DNA of 64,000 nt from Iphinoe sp. HA4291-MV1 (lineage in GTDB: Bacteria > Cyanobacteriota > Cyanobacteriia > Cyanobacteriales > Nostocaceae): assembly GCA_019359415.1 (NCBI GenBank), contig JAHHHH010000033.1, positions 1-64,000 on the forward strand, in the 5' to 3' direction. Position 1 is the stretch's first letter; each line of letters opens with the position of its first letter. Below are positions 57,201 to 64,000 of the stretch, piece by piece. A program made the position numbers and the translations under genes. Below the pieces are notes generated by a model, which was not told the DNA's origin, did no database searches, and saw only the letters and a list, made by a program, of their open reading frames with translations.

Positions 57201-59010
57201 AATGCTCCTCATTCGCTGTCAGTTCATCCCACAACGACCAATCAGCATACTGCCGCAGGAGTTCATCACACTGTTTAATGGTCTTTTGGAAAACTGGTTC
57301 AGATTCCAAGAGGTTCCGCCCCATTGCCCACCATTGCTGTCCCATACCGGAGAACACGAAAGCGAGTTTGGGCGAGGAGCCTGAAACTAGACAACCAGAA
57401 GACATCGCCAGACGGGTTTCTCCCGCTAAAAACGCTTCTAACTGTTCTGCTATTTCTTCAAAGGAATCCGACACCAGCGCTAATCGATGCTCGTGGTGCC
57501 CACGACGCAGACTGGCAGTGTAGCAGATATCTGATAATGAAACGCCGGAACTGGAAGCCGTGGTTAAAAAGTCATGGGTTACTTTTGCAACCGCAGCAAG
57601 TGCTTCTGGACTTTTTGCCGAAAGGGGCAATAGCAGTGCACACCCCTCTAATGGCGCAGTGTGTTGTGGTAAACTATCAATACCTTCGAGAACTACGTGG
57701 GCGTTAGTACCGCCAAACCCGAAGGAATTCACACCAGCTATTCGTGGTTCCTGGCCATTTTCGGGCCAAGGTTCTATGGTTTGTGGTACTCTTAAGCGCA
57801 GTTGTTCTAAAGGAATTTTGGGATTTGGCGAGAGGAAATGGAGATTTGCCGGAATTTGGCGATATTTTAAAGCCAGTGCTGCCTTGATTAAACCAGCAAT
57901 ACCTGCTGCTGATTCCAAATGTCCAATATTTGTTTTGACTGAGCCAATAATACAGTAGCTGTTTTGTTGACGACCCTTACCAAGTATATTACCTATGGCA
58001 TTTGCTTCAATTGGATCACCTACAGACGTTCCTGTTCCATGCGCCTCGACGTACTGTACTTGCTCAGGTGATACCCCAGCTTGCCTATAAGCTTCTCGTA
58101 GCATTACTTCTTGTGCTTGGGCGGAGGGAACCGTAATGCCGTTCGTGTGACCATCCGAGTTAACGGCAGTACCTCTAATTACTGCATAAATCGGATCTTG
58201 GTCAGCTAAAGCTCTGGATAAAGGCTTTAGGACTACAATACCTGCACCCTCACCCCGAACGTAACCGTTTGCTCGTGCATCAAAGCTCTTGCATTGACCG
58301 TCGGGAGAGAGCATTGATGCCTTACTGAAACCTATAGTTGGTTCTGGCTTGAGCATGGCATTCACGCCTCCTGCTAAAGTCAGCGTGGACTCTCCATTCC
58401 AAATACTTTGACAGGCGAGGTGAACTGCAACCAGAGCACTGGAGCAGGCAGTGTCAACAGCCATACTTGGTCCGGTGAAATTGAATGTATAGGAGATGCG
58501 GTTGGCTGCAATGCACTTCACCCCGCCCAAATTGGTATAAGCGTTTATGAAATTGCGATCGCTTACGCTCGTTTGGATATCAAAGTAATCGTTCAATGAT
58601 ATGCCGATAAATACTCCTGTGCTTGTGCCAGCTAAGCGTTCTGGCACCTGTCCTCCATCTTCTAAGGCTTGATACGCTACTTCCAGTAGTATCCGCTGCT
58701 GGGGATCGATACGTTCTGCCTCTTTTGGAGAAATCTCAAAAAATTGCGCATCAAATTGGTCGATATTCTCAATAAATCCGCCTCTACGGGTATATATTTT
58801 CCCTGGTTTTTCCCGCTCTGGGTCGTAGAAAGTGCGCAAGTTCCAGCGATCTGCTGGAACCTCAGTAATGGCATCTATGCCGTTACTCAGTAGATTCCAG
58901 AAAGCTTCTGGACTATTAACACCGCCAGGAAGGCGGCAACCAATGCCGATGATAGCAATTGGTTCTTTTTCATAGGTGTGTCGTTTTTCGTACTTAGTGT
59001 TCTCTATCAT
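51295..59010 (-). CDS. Type I PKS: KS-AT-DH-MT-ER-KR-ACP
   Basis: This 2571-residue highly reducing PKS has KS (about 15-440, Cys189 in 'VDTACSSALVAVH', His324, His364), AT (about 545-850, GHSVGE at 639-644, 'VPYHS' at 741-745), and DH (from about 917, 'HRIQGVAVYP'). C-methyltransferase (about 1400-1620, 'LEIGGGTGF'), ER ('HAAAGGVGLAAIQIA'), KR ('GGLGGIGLAVAKW') and ACP ('LGLDSLMAVEL') follow. It should add one fully reduced, alpha-methylated two-carbon unit. The acidic tail 'STESSEDLEEITL' may dock to the TubC domain of the NRPS. An IS end lies 22 bp upstream of its start, inside the leader. Confidence 0.88.
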   Translation of the reverse strand: MIENTKYEKRHTYEKEPIAIIGIGCRLPGGVNSPEAFWNLLSNGIDAITEVPADRWNLRTFYDPEREKPGKIYTRRGGFIENIDQFDAQFFEISPKEAERIDPQQRILLEVAYQALEDGGQVPERLAGTSTGVFIGISLNDYFDIQTSVSDRNFINAYTNLGGVKCIAANRISYTFNFTGPSMAVDTACSSALVAVHLACQSIWNGESTLTLAGGVNAMLKPEPTIGFSKASMLSPDGQCKSFDARANGYVRGEGAGIVVLKPLSRALADQDPIYAVIRGTAVNSDGHTNGITVPSAQAQEVMLREAYRQAGVSPEQVQYVEAHGTGTSVGDPIEANAIGNILGKGRQQNSYCIIGSVKTNIGHLESAAGIAGLIKAALALKYRQIPANLHFLSPNPKIPLEQLRLRVPQTIEPWPENGQEPRIAGVNSFGFGGTNAHVVLEGIDSLPQHTAPLEGCALLLPLSAKSPEALAAVAKVTHDFLTTASSSGVSLSDICYTASLRRGHHEHRLALVSDSFEEIAEQLEAFLAGETRLAMSSGCLVSGSSPKLAFVFSGMGQQWWAMGRNLLESEPVFQKTIKQCDELLRQYADWSLWDELTANEEHSRINETLVSQCSIFAVQVALCALWRSWGIIPDAIVGHSVGEVAAAHVAGVLSLEDAIRVIFHRSRLQATTAGLGKMLAIALTQQEAQSAIARYEDRVSIAAINSPQGLTLSGDAQALSEIAKSLEQKEIFCRFLRVEVPYHSILMEPLKAELADLLQGINPQPATIPLFSTVTGQQVYGPEVDAVYWGQNMREPVLFALAVDGLMQAGYDLFLEIGAHPVLASYISECFATANKTATVVPSLRRKEPERAMMLGSVGKLYTLGYPIDWNLLYPQGGQLVRLPSYPWQRERYWSESSESQQARLGQTSLRAMLSTQIHPLLGCKLKSAQPVWDVLIDKQQLTYLEDHRIQGVAVYPGAAYVEMALAAAKETFGNEPYVLEEIEFLRALPLPDNETPSLQLILDSNQTSFDIYSRAKDTEESWTKHATGKLSHTSYSSAPKSVVLDEYKSRCPKEIHHNDCYRQFQKTGLEYGPYFQGIEQFFCGEAEALAKIQVSSALQTEVEDYQLHPAILDACFQVLLRAFLGDKADSLYLPIEIRRFRVYARPGLEVWSYARVVERSATSFKGDIRLLDNAGNVLVEIQGFRYKFLEKTHVAATPNKIDDYLHEYRWQWKPRPGQELVYLQPDYLPSPKQIAEVVQPEAARLSKYLRMKDYYSAVEPQLDVLCTAYILQAFQQLGWQPQLHQHVDAETLAEKLGVAEQHKRLLGRILEILQEDGVLSQVDKQWSVRQILKLKEPDQIWQELIAQYPSYLAELTLLGRCGQQLADVLRGNVDPLGLIFPEESLTTSEHLYQDSPTYRIYNLLMQHAIAASIASLPQARTVRILEIGGGTGFLASYVFPLLPINRSQYVFTDVSQVFTAQAQQKFHDYPFVEYQLLDIEVDPIAQGFSPHSFDLILAGDALHATTDLRKTLKNVKQLLASDGLLVLLEFTKSPRWNDLVFGLLKGWWLFSDLDLRPSHPILSFQKWHNLLIEVGFKEVAGIRDPEANEESLQTVIIATASNFEQESAVKINVSHQPEKQESWLIFADSFGVSQQLANLLKQHSQNPILISPGTAFSQLDDNHFQIRTQHLEDIQQVLETVNSAQSPCRGIIHLWSLDAPPIEQTTISSLESAQTVGVLSVVHLVQALVKVGWNHSPHLFLVTRGLQSVGEEVKSLSIAQYPLWGLGRVIVNEHPDFRCTMVDLSSTTSPSEIQSLFDELCSDEREDEIALRGEARYVHRLMLLSSTDIGSVPEQAVTATPQAFRLENSTPGIFDNLTLRATTRQKPDLGEVEIQVSATGLNFKDVAKAMNLLADVNLEGNFFGQALGLECTGIITAIGSGVEGFEIGDEVVALAPHSFGTYVITDIRLVVHKPAHLSFESAATIPLVFLTAYYALHYLGRISKGERVLIHAAAGGVGLAAIQIATAAGAEIFATAGSPQKREFLKNLGVQHVMDSRSLAFADEVMELTGGKGVDIVLNSMSGEAIPKSLSVLRAYGRFIEIGKRDIDSNSKLGLRPFQKNLSFFAVDLDRFAHERPDFCGSLLCELMQYFNKGTFHPLPHRVFPISRVVSAFRYMAQAKHIGKIVVDLQDPKVRLAPSCEETITFRSDGTYLLTGGLGGIGLAVAKWLVEHGARHLVLMGRSDVLSTAASTAIEAMKESGAEVVVAKADVTQQQQVQSILADISQSLPPLRGIIHAAMVLDDALVLQLNWERMHKVMAPKMLGAWNLHTQTLNTPLDFFLLFSSFTSLVGNPGQGNYVAANIFLDALAHYRHAIGLPALTINWGSIADVGYVTRNADVAEHLKRLGIQPLPLQQVLKKMGELLLQPEAVQTGVVDADWHRWSQVHPAGASPRFSYLNKAAAVSEQADAENGEENLSYSALLSATPAEQEQLLVFRIKEQVAKIMGIAVAKLDIRRSLLQLGLDSLMAVELSNRLKRESGVNLSTMKIMQGLSISQLAEISLEQLALASIKLSESPSTESSEDLEEITL

Positions 59011-59232
59011 AAAGCTATTTTCTCCAAATTATAACCCACATTCCGCAGATGTGATTCATATTACTAGTAATTTTGAAAAGTCAAACCCAGAAGATTTTTT
59101 ATCAGTTTAATTTTTGTGGGTTAATTTCATTTTTCGTTCAAATAATTCCAAAATATTAAGTAAGTTAGTAAGCTGCTACGCAGCTTGATTGTATAATATC
59201 AAATTAAGTAACTAAGCTATGAGCAGCCATAT

Positions 59233-60099
59233 ATGCCAGCGAAAAACCATCTTTCTCAAGAGCAGAAGGAACAGCTATTGAAAACGTTAAAAGAACATGA
59301 TAATCCATATGTAAGAGAGAAGATTTTGATTCTATTGTTGATGAATGATGGAAAATCTTATCAAGAAATTAGTGATTTTTTAGATATTTCATATCCAACT
59401 GTAGCATATTGGGCAGTTCATGGCGATCCAGATAAACTAGAAAGTTTTTCAGATGGAAGAAGAGAAGGTAACTTCCGTAAAATTACCAAAGAATATGAAG
59501 ATTTATTATTAGAAATAATTGATAAAGACCCAGTAGAGTATGGATATGAATTTGGTCGATGGACAGCAGCAAGACTAGCAACATACCTCGAAGAAGTAAC
59601 AGGAATTAAGTTAAGTGGCTCTCAAGTTAGGAGGACTTTAGAGCGAAAAAAGTACGTTTACCTCTGGGCAAAATATAGCCTGGAGGACAAGCAGAATCCA
59701 GAAAAACGTAAAGCATTTAAAGAAAAATTATCAGAATATTTAAGAATAACAAAAGAGAGTCCAGAGCGTTTACAGGTATGGTTTTGGGATGAAAGTGGAT
59801 TTAGTTTAAGAGTGATAAGAAGAAAAAATTGGGGTAAGAAAGGTACAAGGAAGCAAGTCACAGGACAAAGAAGAAGAGGAAGAGTAAATATTATGGGAGG
59901 TCTACGTTATCATGATAAGAAGAGAATAAATTTTGTGATTAAAAAAGGAGCTTATCACGGAATTTCAAAATATATTTACTCTCTCATTCATCAACACATT
60001 TATCAGAAATTAACCAATCTAATCCTAGCCAAGACCATTTTAATCTTAACTCAAAATTCCTATTTATTTAAAAATATCCAGAATATCTACATTTTTTGA
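59233..60099 (+). CDS. IS630-family transposase, C-terminus altered
   Basis: The 288-residue ORF begins with a HTH region ('SYQEISDFLDISYPTVAYWA') and 'ARLATYLEEVTGIKLSGSQV', then the first catalytic Asp in 'VWFWDESGF' and 'RGRVNIMGGLRYHDKKRINF'. After about residue 240 the sequence no longer matches the family: the 'DNASFH' and 'PPYSPxxNPIE' motifs are missing. It is therefore probably frameshifted or truncated. It lies inside the IS1634 element. Confidence 0.7.
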   Translation: MPAKNHLSQEQKEQLLKTLKEHDNPYVREKILILLLMNDGKSYQEISDFLDISYPTVAYWAVHGDPDKLESFSDGRREGNFRKITKEYEDLLLEIIDKDPVEYGYEFGRWTAARLATYLEEVTGIKLSGSQVRRTLERKKYVYLWAKYSLEDKQNPEKRKAFKEKLSEYLRITKESPERLQVWFWDESGFSLRVIRRKNWGKKGTRKQVTGQRRRGRVNIMGGLRYHDKKRINFVIKKGAYHGISKYIYSLIHQHIYQKLTNLILAKTILILTQNSYLFKNIQNIYIF

Positions 60100-60114
60100 G
60101 TCAAATAATCCACC

Positions 60115-62091
60115 TCAAATCATGAGATAATATTGACGACAACTTTGACTTAAATAATGCAGAATCTTTTGACGTTCTTCCGTTAAATTGCTCATCTGTT
60201 TCTGTCCATTTATGATGAGCAGAGGTACAGATTGAAACATCTGAAATATCCACCTCATTGTCGGTTTCTTTGTCAATTTATTCACTTGATTTCTGATGCT
60301 ATCATCTGATGATAATAATGCTTGTCTCAACTTTTTTTGTGCTAGGTTATAGACTAACAAACACAGTCCCATTATCATGGCAATTGCCTCCACTCTTTCT
60401 GGACTTTTGACGCATCTGGCTCTTTTTTCTAAGCCGCAACCCCGTGACAAACACACTTGATGTAAAAAACAATGGGTCTTTGAAAAACCTAAATCCTCTT
60501 TCATTGGATTGTTGAGCTTTGTATTCATCTAGTACTTGCTGATTACTCAATTCATTTTCATCTAATATATTCGTTGCTAATAGAAATCTTCCAGCTTTTA
60601 TTTTTTCAACTTCTATCACTTCTGGTCTCGGCTCTATTTGACCTTTTACTTGATATCTTATTTGCTGAACTTGAGTTAATTTGCTTGGTCTTCCTGCTTT
60701 TTTATACTCGGCTTTCTCGGAGTATTCAATCTCTTTTACTTGGTGATATTTCCAGGTTTTGGATAACTTTTCTATGGCGATTTTAGCATCTGCCTGACAC
60801 GCAAACTCTTGTCTCGATAGTTGACGTAGTGCTGCTTGCGCTTTTTCTTCCTGCTTTGAGACTTGTTTTTTCACTTGTTGAATACTTGATTGTTTTCGCT
60901 CTTCACTTTCTCTGATTAACCATCTTTGCTTAATTTTTCCATATTCACTTTCTCTGGCTGCTATTTTATATCCTGATGTTTGACTATCTTTCCATTCATT
61001 TTTCTTAATATTTAAGATTTTATGTTGCGCTTCTTTAATACTTAGTGGAACTCTTGTTATCCATTTTAATTCTCTCATTGCTTCTAGGTTATCGGCTGTG
61101 TATCAGGCACTGTCTGCTACACATATTCCCTCAAATGTCCATTGCTTTCTAAATTCTTTTAATCTTGATACAAATACACTTTTATCATCTACGTTTCCTG
61201 AGTCTATTTTTAAATATAATGGGATATCTCCATCTCCTGTCACTATCATATCTATGATAAATTGTTTTAAGTCTGGTCGGTGATCTCTTGAATATCCATG
61301 TACAATTTCTATTGGTTTCATCTCTGATAATGATTCATTTAATTCTCTTTTTTGATTGACTTCTTCTGTTGATTGTGCATCTTTTTTATATTCCCCGTGT
61401 ACATACATTGAACTCCCGTCTAAATGAATGCTATCCATTTCTACTTGGTATTTATCAGCAGCTTTTATGGCGATTGCTGTAAATAATTTCGTTGTCCCTA
61501 CTTGATAATATTGGTCTAATGCTCTTCCTAACTTGTCATCATTTAGATGTGATGGTAATACTCCTGTTCCTATTAAATGCTCGGTCGCTTTTCCTACAAA
61601 AAATTCTTCAAATAAGTATAATGGCGCGCTCAAAAACCCTAATCCATTCAAAATCATCGCTTTCATTACTTGTCCAGGTGTGAGAGTTTCTTTAACTTTT
61701 ATTCCCACTTTTTTATCCGGGTAAGCGCATCTAATTTTGTAGCTCTTGATACAGACAAAAAGCTTGAGACTCCATCTGAATATCAATTTTTCATTCAAAA
61801 TCGGACGAATTGTCGTAAATGATTGAAAAAACATGGGTCAAATAGCTTTTTATGTTTTTTAACCACATAAAGACGAAAATGTCAATCCCACCCCCTTGGC
61901 TCATGTAGTAATTTTGAACTTATTTGTGCTTTGGGTAAACCCCAAAACTGCCGTGTCAATAGGGTTTGAGATGCGCTTACCCTGACTTTTTTATTCACTT
62001 CTTCTACCAATTCCATCTCGTCTATTATTCCCGCTACTATGCCTAAATGGTCTATATCTACGACTTTTATTGCTTCTAGTGCCTCATTCAT
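60115..62091 (-). pseudogene. Decayed IS1634-family transposase, interrupted by a MITE
   Basis: The frame starts at 62091 ('IDHLGIVAGIIDEMELVEEV'), is broken by the MITE at 61717-61984, and resumes with 'LTPGQVMKAMILNGLGFLSA'. An in-frame TGA follows 'CVADSA' near 61100. A frame shift with extra bases lies near 60400, before 'SPERVEAIAMIMGLCLLVYN'. All family motifs are present across the pieces, but no full protein can be made. Confidence 0.8.
61717..61984. mobile_element. 268-bp MITE with perfect 10-bp target duplication
   Basis: The ends C(A/C)GGGTAAGCGCATCT are inverted repeats of 16 bp with one mismatch. ACTTTTTTAT flanks both sides (61707-61716 and 61985-61994). The interior has no ORF for a transposase. 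CAGGG ends with 8-10 bp duplications are typical of the ISAs1 family, so it is probably mobilised by such an enzyme elsewhere. Confidence 0.75.
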
Positions 62092-62229
62092 GCTTTTTTC
62101 TGTCTCTACTTGATGCTTATTATTTTATATAATAAAAGCCTGAAATGATTGTTTCATAACCATTTCAGGCTTCATACTCTTCAATTTCATAATTATTAAA
62201 TCCGCTTTAATATCTGCGGAATGTGGGTT

Positions 62230-62450
62230 TAATCTAAGATTTAAAATCTAAAATTTAAAATTCGGTCGGGGGCTTGAACCCACCACGAAGAGTGTTGACC
62301 GCCAAATCTTCTCCTTTGGAAACGCGCAAGGGACGATTTGGCGGGGGCGGTGAGTACCCCCAACCGTTCCAGTCGCACAGAATACCCAACTGAATTCTGG
62401 CGACTGACGCCTTCCTACTTTCTTGGTCAAGATGAGCTTACGGGTTTTTG
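62230..62450. other. Non-coding stretch after the IS element
   Basis: This contains AT-rich repeats (GATTTAAAATCTAAAATTTA at 62240-62259) and GC-rich short inverted repeats around 62330-62370 (GGGGGCGGTGAGTACCCCC). It has no ORF or RNA gene that I can support. Confidence 0.3.
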
Positions 62451-62451
62451 G

Positions 62452-62802
62452 TTACTTGCCTTTCGCCCGCCTAATAAATTCAATGATTACATGCCCTTGC
62501 ATGGCTGAAATCATCCCTATCACCGCTGGCGGGATGCTTCCGATACTTCTACCTTTCCACTCTCCATCAATCTTTTCTTCCCAGTTGAAACCCCAGCGCC
62601 AGTGCTTGGGATTATCTGGATCGCGCTCTCCTTCCACCCGTGGGTAAGAAGCGATCGCTCCTGATTTCAGCTTTTTATTCTCCAGATATTTGTACAAGCA
62701 TCCACGATTCTTAGAGGAAAAATCATTTTTCAGAAGGCAGCTATGATACCCACGCTTAAAAACGTGGGATTGAAACAAGGACGCCGTATAACTTGATTGC
62801 AC
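62452..62802 (-). CDS. Small cyanobacterial protein of unknown function
   Basis: The C-terminal 70 residues ('GAIASYPRVEGERDPDNPKH', 'WGFNWEEKIDGEWK') match a pattern I know from many short cyanobacterial proteins of unknown role. The N-terminal 45 residues cross a hairpin region and are probably not part of the real protein, so the true start is uncertain and may be near 62670. It lies between IS remnants, so it may be a fragment. Confidence 0.4.
   Translation of the reverse strand: MQSSYTASLFQSHVFKRGYHSCLLKNDFSSKNRGCLYKYLENKKLKSGAIASYPRVEGERDPDNPKHWRWGFNWEEKIDGEWKGRSIGSIPPAVIGMISAMQGHVIIEFIRRAKGK
62742..62772 (+). repeat. Isolated hairpin ending in GGGATTGAAAC
   Basis: CCCACG and CGTGGG pair around an A-rich loop, and ATTGAAAC follows. 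This resembles a cyanobacterial CRISPR repeat end, but there is only one copy and no spacers or cas genes. Confidence 0.35.
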
Positions 62803-63016
62803 ATCACGAGAAATACATTTTTATGATTTTGGTAGAGCTTCTAAACCCACCCCGCGCATGATTTTTAGGCAATTTACAATCAAGCCTCTGCCTTGTCCTG
62901 ACGGACACGCTACGCGAACGTACTTCTGTCTTTCTTTTGTAAGTAGATGGAAAAAAATAAACAGTGCTATGCGAAGATATGTAAAGCAAAGTATAGCCAC
63001 CGTCTAAAGCAAAAAT

Positions 63017-63250
63017 GTCATCTCCTCCAGTGCGGGTATTTTTGAGCCACAAACAAGACCGTCAGTTATTTGAGTCAATTAAAGCTCCAGGAGTGTCTAA
63101 ACGTGCAAAAAATCGTGCTGAGGTAGTGCGTCTCTCATCACAAGGGTGGAAAGTCAAAAAAATCGCCAACAATTAATGGGCGGAATCTACGGTGCGTGTA
63201 ACGCTACATCGATGGCTTTTATTTAAGGATAGAGTTGTATCTGTTGAAGC
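63017..63250 (+). pseudogene. N-terminal remnant of an IS630-type transposase
   Basis: The frame reads 'RAKNRAEVVRLSSQGWKVKK', stops, and continues 'WAESTVRVTLHRWLLF', matching the HTH region of IS630 transposases. Stops and the missing catalytic domain show a dead fragment. Confidence 0.6.
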
Positions 63251-63319
63251 CGACCGTTGCATGACTATGACTACTGCATCTAAATTAACTTAATTTCCGT
63301 TAATTAACAGTATTTACTA

Positions 63320-64000
63320 TGACTCATTTTGGCATCATCTATCCACCAGCAACTGGACACCTTAATCCAATGACAGCGTTAGGGCGAGAACTGCAACGGC
63401 GCGGTCATCAAGTCACAGTCTTAAGCAAGTTGGATGTTCAATCCAATGCCCTAGCAGCAGGATTGGAATTTCGGGCGATCGCAGAATCTGAATATCCTCT
63501 GAGGTCAACAGCACAAATGTCTGTCCAGCTAGGGCAACTGAATGGGCTTGCGGCATTACGTTACACTGTTAGTCTGTATAAAGAGTTCACTGCTCTACTC
63601 CTGCGGGATATTCCAAAAGCAATCAAAGAGGCCGGTGTAGAAGCATTGCTGGTAGACGAAACGATATTTGCAGGAAATGCTGTCGCAGAATTTCTTCAAA
63701 TTCCCTTCGTTACCGTATGCTTTGGCGGTTGTGGAGGCTTGAGATCTGATCCACAGAACGCAATTCCCCCATTTTTCACAACCTGGAGTTATAGTCCTGC
63801 GTGGTGGGCGCTTTTACGCAATCAATTAGTTTGGTTTCTATTTCATTGGCTCACACAACCCATCCGAGACGTGGAAAACGAGTATCGCCGACAATGGAAG
63901 TTGCCCCTTCGGTCTAGTGATGATGAAGTTTACTCTAAGCTGGCGATTATCAGCCAACAACTTGCTGAGTTGGAATTTCCCAGGCAGAAATTGCCGTCGC
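63320..64000 (+). CDS. UDP-glycosyltransferase-like protein (GT1/MGT), partial
   Basis: The ORF runs off the window after 227 residues. It starts 'MTHFGIIYPPATGHLNPMTA', with 'GRELQRRGHQVTVLS' typical of the GT-B N-terminal fold of macrolide-type and UDP-glycosyltransferases, and 'VEALLVDETIFAGNAVAEFL'. The nucleotide-sugar-binding half lies beyond the end. It is divergent from the PKS and separated from it by the IS block. It might glycosylate the PKS/NRPS product or a lipid; that link is inference. Confidence 0.75.

Larger units (their letters stand above)
59033..62229. mobile_element. IS1634-type element with 18-bp terminal inverted repeats, carrying nested insertions
   Basis: AACCCACATTCCGCAGAT (59033-59050) recurs inverted at 62212-62229. 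Between them lie a decayed IS1634-family transposase, an IS630 transposase and a 268-bp MITE. The left end is 22 bp from the PKS start codon. No clear target duplication is visible, so one end may have been rearranged. Confidence 0.65.

Noticed and set aside
59028-59033. Perfect TATAAT created at the IS/PKS junction on the minus strand, a possible new promoter for the PKS.
   Set aside because: The expected transcription start would fall after the GGAG ribosome binding site, and the -35 position (AATCAC) is poor, so it cannot explain a normal PKS transcript.
62255-62300. Sequence GGGGGCTTGAACCCACCACG, reminiscent of the T-arm region of a tRNA.
   Set aside because: No matching acceptor, D or anticodon arms are found around it.
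62742-62772. CRISPR-like sequence ending in GGGATTGAAAC.
   Set aside because: Only a single copy is present, with no spacers, second repeat or cas genes nearby.

Overview
The window looks like DNA from a filamentous, probably heterocyst-forming, cyanobacterium. The evidence is the frequent HIP1 octamer (GCGATCGC) in the right half, small dispersed palindromic repeats typical of Nostoc relatives, IS630/IS1634/IS66-type insertion sequences, and a hybrid PKS/NRPS operon. There is no rRNA or tRNA gene. Identity rests on reading the sequence only; no database search was run.

Positions about 122-36140 form a contractile-tailed phage-like element, either a prophage, a phage-plasmid or a remnant of one. 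It carries a tail-completion protein, a portal with a C-terminal metallopeptidase, tape measure, gpI, gp25/W and gpJ baseplate proteins, a tail hub with three cell-wall-active domains, and three fibre genes. It also has its own replication set: a primase/SF3 helicase, a RusA-like resolvase, a ParB-like protein, an SF2 helicase and a family A DNA polymerase. Small ribbon-helix-helix, XRE, KilA-N and BRO-N proteins are present too. Structural genes lie on both strands in alternating blocks, which is unusual for a phage.

Four signatures are confined to this element. (1) The octamer TGATACCC/GGGTATCA occurs about 49 times in 36 kb and about twice in the remaining 28 kb. (2) A 13-15 bp near-palindrome, TAACCAATGGTTA, sits at gene borders about 11 times. 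(3) A 14-bp box, GCAC(G/T)GACAAATAA, sits in the spacer of sigma70-like promoters or just upstream of one, in either orientation. (4) A roughly 400-bp AT-rich segment with GTGTTCC repeats is present twice, 26.4 kb apart, and resembles a replication origin. Together they suggest element-wide systems for regulation, segregation or replication.

Positions 36.1-41.9 kb are a junction zone. It has two copies of a double-HTH gene (the right one broken), a short peptide with a double-glycine leader, a MITE-like repeat, a divergent TetR/GNAT pair around a large double operator, a tyrosine recombinase, and decayed IS630 and IS66 transposases.

Positions 41.9-59.0 kb are a minus-strand biosynthetic operon: PKS (KS-AT-DH-MT-ER-KR-ACP), then NRPS (docking-C-inactive A-second AMP ligase-KR-T-TE), then a 35-residue ORF, then a radical SAM/SPASM protein with a C-terminal PqqD-like domain. 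The KR next to an AMP ligase suggests an alpha-hydroxy acid and so an ester link. A nested IS block (59033-62229) ends 22 bases upstream of the PKS start codon and has cut the operon off from its native promoter. The window ends inside a UDP-glycosyltransferase-like gene on the plus strand.
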